A DNA stretch of 64,000 bases from Pseudomonas sp. TH41 (GTDB taxonomy: Bacteria; Pseudomonadota; Gammaproteobacteria; Pseudomonadales; Pseudomonadaceae): contig NZ_JAEKFH010000006.1 in NCBI RefSeq assembly GCF_016650695.1, positions 558,001-622,000 of the forward strand. The letters are read 5' to 3'. How positions within the stretch are numbered: the stretch's first letter is position 1; every line of letters starts with the position of its first letter. The notes beneath the pieces were generated by a model. The model saw nothing but the letters and a program-made list of their open reading frames with translations, did no database searches and was not told the DNA's origin. Of the stretch, positions 61,101 through 64,000 are shown in pieces. The position numbers and the translations under genes are program-made.

Positions 61101-62466
61101 GCAGATTGTGCTGCGTGAAATCGAGTACGAGCTAAATGCGGAATATACGGAATCGTTCAGCTACTACGTGCTGCAAAAAACGCGCTGGGGTGGGGGGTGG
61201 ATGTATGAGTCGCTCGCTGCACCGCTCTTGGCACTCCTCGAAAGCCCCATGCGAAGCCTAGAGGCGCTTCAGCTAGCGCTGAGTATCGTGCAGGACTCTC
61301 CCATCGGAGATGAAGTCCTGGCCAAACTCGCGAGTAAGCGAGCCATTGAAGAGACCAATCCGGAGTTAGCTCCCACATGGTACGCAGTGTGGATAGGAAC
61401 GGAACCTGACGTTGCTATTCCGGCCTTAGCCTCACGCATTGATACTCTTCACTCTGATGAAGATAAGGCGAATTTCGCTATGCGTTGCTTGACGGTTATC
61501 GTGGGCAACCGGATAGCAAGCCGCTGCCGGCAAAACTATAAAACGGTCGGGCATGCGAAGTCCCTATATCTACTGATCCACACCCACGTTCGTATCGCGG
61601 AAGATATCGACCGTTCTGGAGGTGGTGTCTATTCCCCAGGCCTTAGAGATGATGCACAAGGCGCTCGAGACGCACTTTTGGCTTTCATTCGAGAAACGCC
61701 TGGCAAGGAAGCGTTTCTCGCCTTGGGAGAAATAGCTCGTGAGCACCCGGCGGAGCACCTTCGACCTTGGAGCGCCTTTTACGCTGAGCAAAAAGCTACG
61801 GCAGACGCTAGGACGCCCCCATGGGAACCAGAGAAAGTCGTGGAGTTTCACGAAGCGCTGGAAAGTACCCCATCCAATCATCGTGATCTTTGGAACCTTG
61901 CGATTGATCGGCTGAGCGACCTGAAACACGACCTGGAGAATGGCGATTCGAGTATCGCGGAGATTCTGATTCCTTTTAGCCAAGAAACCTCTATCCGCAA
62001 ATTCATAGGCAACTGGTGCCGTGATCGTGCTGCTGGGAGATACATCATTCCTCAGGAAGAGCAGCTCGCGGACGACAAGCGTCCTGATTTTAGAGTCCAG
62101 AGCAGTTTGTTTGATGGGCCCGTTCCCGTTGAGCTGAAGCTCGCTGATAAATGGACTGGATCGCAGCTTTTTGAGCGCCTTGAGAATCAGCTGTGTGGTG
62201 ACTATCTGCGAGACATTCGATCAAGCTGTGGAATCTTCCTACTGGTATGCCACGGGGACAAAAACACCTGGTCACCCCCTGGCAAAAAGCGACTAGCCTT
62301 CGATGATCTGGTCACCGCTTTGCAACAGCACGGGGAGATCCTGGCGGCTCGGTACCCCAACGTTGAGGATATAAAGGTCATCGGTATTGACCTTACCAAA
62401 CGAGGTGGACGTGCTGCGATCAAGCCCGCAAAGGCCGATAGGGAGGGGACACTTCGCAAGAAGTAA
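58147..62466 (+). CDS. NACHT-type NTPase with C-terminal PD-(D/E)xK nuclease-like domain, candidate anti-phage protein
   Basis: 1439 residues from ATG at 58147 (a TTG at 58135 is less likely; both have weak ribosome sites). Walker A VIVLSEAGSGKT (~51-62), Walker B WLLMDSVDEA (~114-123), sensor ILITGRSTAWR (~152-162), and the winged-helix tail RFHHRSVREYLTAEWLYRL (~360-380), all typical of STAND/NACHT ATPases. Residues ~420-1290 are helical with HEAT/ARM-like character, the likely sensor. The C-terminus carries RPDFRVQ (Asp ~1314), VPVELKLADK (Glu 1329, Lys 1331) and QLCGDYLRD (Q-x4-Y, ~1348), the signature of a PD-(D/E)xK nuclease. No effector precedes the NACHT. The gene is an orphan among remnants. 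Defence by nuclease activation on infection is inferred. Confidence 0.8.
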   Translation: MTGHLDAFIPLERTFSKIILDPDAGDDSDLSAAPARSGVLQWSDLLSHHRVIVLSEAGSGKTAEIRNVARQLRAEGKSAFFLRIEYVRELLEGAFEEGTFEEFQSWCASGTEGWLLMDSVDEARLRDPRDFEMAIRKIGLLIKGMGARAHILITGRSTAWRARTDLLLCQQAFPYELGTRQVVDTQGAQGARTEEKLDELFLLVTLDDIHGEQIDRFLSAAGVQDMKAFRIAVDRKEAWSLTTRPQDFLELVDFWDKHHRIGTRFELMKSSIERRLEERDQNRSELRPISAEKLREGVRLIAAATTLGQTSAIRVPDGEDNKKGIPIRAVLKHWNDAECAALLSRPVFDEGIYGTVRFHHRSVREYLTAEWLYRLILDEASRVKIENLFFRTQYGLEVIDPTMRPILPWVALLDVRVCARVARVAPEVFFEGGDPGQLPLSTRRSVLRKACEQLAQPAHSWGLTDYSAVQRFANIDLTQDIRELLDHYRTNDDIVWFLLRMIWQGEVVGALHEAKQFALNAQNKYTRSAAIRAVIDLGSPQDIADVRDALLAGTRRVNRDWLAELLDDIPLDERWLPWLMKAIRRSEKQERFSGSDTLAARLSAMASECPLASLPALISGLSALLDKPPVVERGFCTVSKRYGWLLEIAGIAVFRLLEARDTFALDQPALSILCKLPQAQMFNELDARELCDSIRKFVPSWPQLDYQLFWHDVALARKGRVHREEPVVSVWQLIGFRPFWSFNKTNFELACDDIVNRPVVDDRLMALSMAFQIYAENDKPTAWESRLRKATEPENTLYEKFESLLNPPVREVQEWELNQAQWKEESAQRQALEEEHRRSWREGLAADVARLNGSEPGVMTRSQAYLMDRMGEGSSTSNTWRSGDWKSLSEEFGLPVAQAFREGAIRFWRSYCPTLPSEGAAVNTTPYQVIFGLIGVGIEAREEPSRFSQMSVENAEYAARYGLLELNGFPDWLPKLFGLFPDSVLQIVLREIEYELNAEYTESFSYYVLQKTRWGGGWMYESLAAPLLALLESPMRSLEALQLALSIVQDSPIGDEVLAKLASKRAIEETNPELAPTWYAVWIGTEPDVAIPALASRIDTLHSDEDKANFAMRCLTVIVGNRIASRCRQNYKTVGHAKSLYLLIHTHVRIAEDIDRSGGGVYSPGLRDDAQGARDALLAFIRETPGKEAFLALGEIAREHPAEHLRPWSAFYAEQKATADARTPPWEPEKVVEFHEALESTPSNHRDLWNLAIDRLSDLKHDLENGDSSIAEILIPFSQETSIRKFIGNWCRDRAAGRYIIPQEEQLADDKRPDFRVQSSLFDGPVPVELKLADKWTGSQLFERLENQLCGDYLRDIRSSCGIFLLVCHGDKNTWSPPGKKRLAFDDLVTALQQHGEILAARYPNVEDIKVIGIDLTKRGGRAAIKPAKADREGTLRKK

Positions 62467-62903
62467 ACGACCATAAAAGTGCCCTTGAAATGGCTAAGCC
62501 CACTGGACTAGAAGTAGAGGTTCGTGCTGACGTGGCTCGTTGAGATTGCCCCGATTTGCGCCATCCCGCTCAGAGCCGATAGGGATGGAGCTTATTGGCT
62601 ATGTAGTTGGTCGATCACTGCCAAGTAGCGCTGGAATGGCTCCGCAAGACGTTTGGGCAAGGTGCGGTGCCAGGTTCCACGTCGATACTCATTCCAGACG
62701 TCTTCTTCGGGACGATGATTAATGATACCGAGCCGGTTCTTGTACCCCACCAAGGCATTGCCTTTGCCAGCCAGTAATGCGGCAATGGCAATGTGCATGA
62801 GGTGACTCGGCACGTCCTGCGGTGTCCTGGGGCGATCCAAGGTGATCGTCAGGCAGCGGTGCTCGTGGAACGTAAGCGTCTGGCAATCACGTCTTGCGAG
62901 CAG
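62467..62903. other. 437-base stretch with an unrecognised minus-strand fragment
   Basis: A minus-strand frame (62592-62840) reads MHIAIAALLAGKGNALVGYK then NRLGIINHRPEEDVWNEYRR and looks like real protein, but has no ribosome site, and its upstream end joins unrelated sequence. I do not recognise the family. It is probably the end of a truncated gene. Confidence 0.35.
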
Positions 62904-63200
62904 TTAATTGTCTGGGTCACTTCTCGGACGTACAGGTACCTGTTTGCGCACGGCATTGGACAGAACCAACGATGTCGTGACCGAACCATGGACGGCCAGC
63001 GCATCGACTATAGTCTCCAAATCAGCAGGCTGAGAAAACGCGCAACGGACTATGAAGCAGTCTTCTCCCGTGATCCTGTCAGCTTCTAGCACCTCAGGTA
63101 TGTTGTTAAACAACTCCAGATAGCGCTTGATGTGCTGGTGAGTTGTGCGAATGCGCAGAATCGCCTGCAACCCCAACCCTACCTCACGCAAACTTACCCG
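62904..63200 (-). pseudogene. Lrp/AsnC-family regulator, ligand-binding domain only
   Basis: About 95 codons: LQAILRIRTTHQHIKRYLEL, NNIPEVLEADRITGEDCFIV, then DLETIVDALAVHGSVTTSLV. This is the RAM domain of an Lrp/AsnC regulator with its usual end. The helix-turn-helix half is absent, cut where the plus-strand coiled-coil gene begins near 63.2 kb. Confidence 0.75.
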
Positions 63201-63216
63201 CGCGCTGTAACCCTCT

Positions 63217-63831
63217 ATGACACCCCTGGCGCAGGGCGTCGCCGAACAACGTCAGGTGTTGACCGCAGAACGCGAACGGGTGGCGGCGGTCGAGGACCAG
63301 GCGCGTCAGGACGCGGCGCAATGTCGCCAGCAGGCGGCGGAGGCCTTGGCGGGGCGCCAGTCAGCCGAGTTGCGCCTGGCAGATTTGGAGCTGCTACTGT
63401 CCCAGCGCCAGACGCAGATCGAGGACCTGCAGCAGCATGAGAGTTTGCTGCACGAACGCCGCGAAGCGCTGCAGCACAACCTTACATTGCAGCAGGATCT
63501 GCAGGCGCTGCGGCTCAAGGCTGAACAGGAGCGCGTCGCGCAGGAGCGCTATGTCCGCGGCGTCGGAGATCGTGCGCACCGCGAGGTCGACCGCGCGCGA
63601 GAGGAGGGCAAGGCGATGTCGACTCAGCTCAAAGAGGCCAGTCGGCAGGTCGAGCAGTTGCAACGGCGGCTGGAGTCGATTCAAAACGAGCTCAGTCAAT
63701 CTCGGCAATCGGCAGCAGCACAGCACGCCCGTGCCGATACGCTGGAGCAACAACTGACGCAGGTGCGTAAGGCTCCCGGCGCCAAACGTAAGCCGAGCAC
63801 CAGAAAACCCCAGACGAATAGCTCCCCCTGA
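63217..63831 (+). CDS. KfrA-like coiled-coil protein, probably N-terminally truncated
   Basis: 204 residues, nearly all one long coiled coil rich in Gln, Glu, Arg and Ala (VEDQARQDAAQCRQQAAEAL; LEQQLTQVRK), ending in a basic tail (AKRKPSTRKPQ). This is the C-terminal part of KfrA-type DNA-binding proteins, which are found on plasmids and beside integrases in Pseudomonas. No N-terminal DNA-binding domain and no ribosome site precede the ATG, and the front edge coincides with the Lrp break point, so it is likely a fragment. The final bases 63832-64000 show nothing. Confidence 0.55.
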   Translation: MTPLAQGVAEQRQVLTAERERVAAVEDQARQDAAQCRQQAAEALAGRQSAELRLADLELLLSQRQTQIEDLQQHESLLHERREALQHNLTLQQDLQALRLKAEQERVAQERYVRGVGDRAHREVDRAREEGKAMSTQLKEASRQVEQLQRRLESIQNELSQSRQSAAAQHARADTLEQQLTQVRKAPGAKRKPSTRKPQTNSSP

Positions 63832-64000
63832 CAGATTATGGTGCCACTGCGATTAATATCGCGTGATGAGAACCACCCTATACAGAGCAAAGGCCTTCCA
63901 GCGTTTCCCCCGTCCAGACTCCAAGGCGTCCACGGTCGTACATTTGCAGAGCGCTCCTGGTCAAAGGCAGCTTTGATTACTGCCGGTCGCGAAGGGCTCT

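Overview
The window looks like chromosomal DNA of a Pseudomonas, most likely of the P. fluorescens group. The pointers are a complete fap functional-amyloid operon, NhaB, a PhaG-type protein, DUF1652 and DUF6124 small proteins, REP palindromes with a GTAGGAGCTG core, and GC-rich genes with typical Shine-Dalgarno spacing. This is read from the sequence only; no database search was run.

Layout. 1-5.3 kb: the end of a carbohydrate locus (zwf plus a Cof-type HAD phosphatase), then nhaB and a delta-60 repeat protein facing the other way. 5.5-13.0 kb: a sigma-54 activator converging on a six-gene fap operon (fapA to fapF, minus strand). The operon has a GG-N10-GC promoter and an internal terminator between fapC and fapD. 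13.3-14.4 kb: a nicotinamide riboside module (NadR-kinase-like protein plus PnuC). 14.6-17.3 kb: an adenosine-specific-kinase family protein, a glutathione-dependent formaldehyde-activating enzyme boxed between two near-identical REP hairpins, and a thymidylate-kinase-like protein.

17.2-23.1 kb is a gene graveyard. It holds a frameshifted alpha/beta hydrolase, a racemase-fold protein without its catalytic cysteines, a fusion of two FAD dehydrogenase paralogues, and the tails of a 3-hydroxybenzoate/gentisate pathway. 23.7-30.4 kb is intact: an OprB porin with a membrane PQQ dehydrogenase, then an EmrB/EmrA-like export pair. 31-39 kb mixes intact genes (GGDEF-EAL protein, PsiE-like protein, small tyrosine recombinase, AlaE, two NTF2-fold proteins) with truncated LysR, glyoxalase, F420-type reductase and two SDR remnants. 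39.8-46.5 kb is a stress and respiration group: ClpP-like peptidase, KGG-repeat protein, hemerythrin, cyanide-insensitive-type bd oxidase and cupin.

46.6-50.7 kb carries a duplicated and partly decayed module of histidine kinase, response regulator, DUF6124 and DUF1652 genes. 50.7-54.6 kb is a flavin monooxygenase divergent from an AcoR-like sigma-54 activator, with a convincing sigma-54 promoter between them. 55-57.7 kb has phaG, a gutted group II intron and a small gene thrown out of frame by a 7-bp tandem repeat. 58.1-62.5 kb is one large orphan gene encoding a NACHT-type NTPase with a C-terminal PD-(D/E)xK nuclease-like domain, the best candidate here for an undescribed anti-phage system. 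The window ends in truncated Lrp/AsnC and KfrA-like coiled-coil fragments.

In the intact parts neighbouring genes form recognisable teams: amyloid secretion, periplasmic sugar or quinate oxidation, drug export, bd respiration, two-component signalling. The decayed parts show repeated deletion and rearrangement, typical of a variable chromosomal region.
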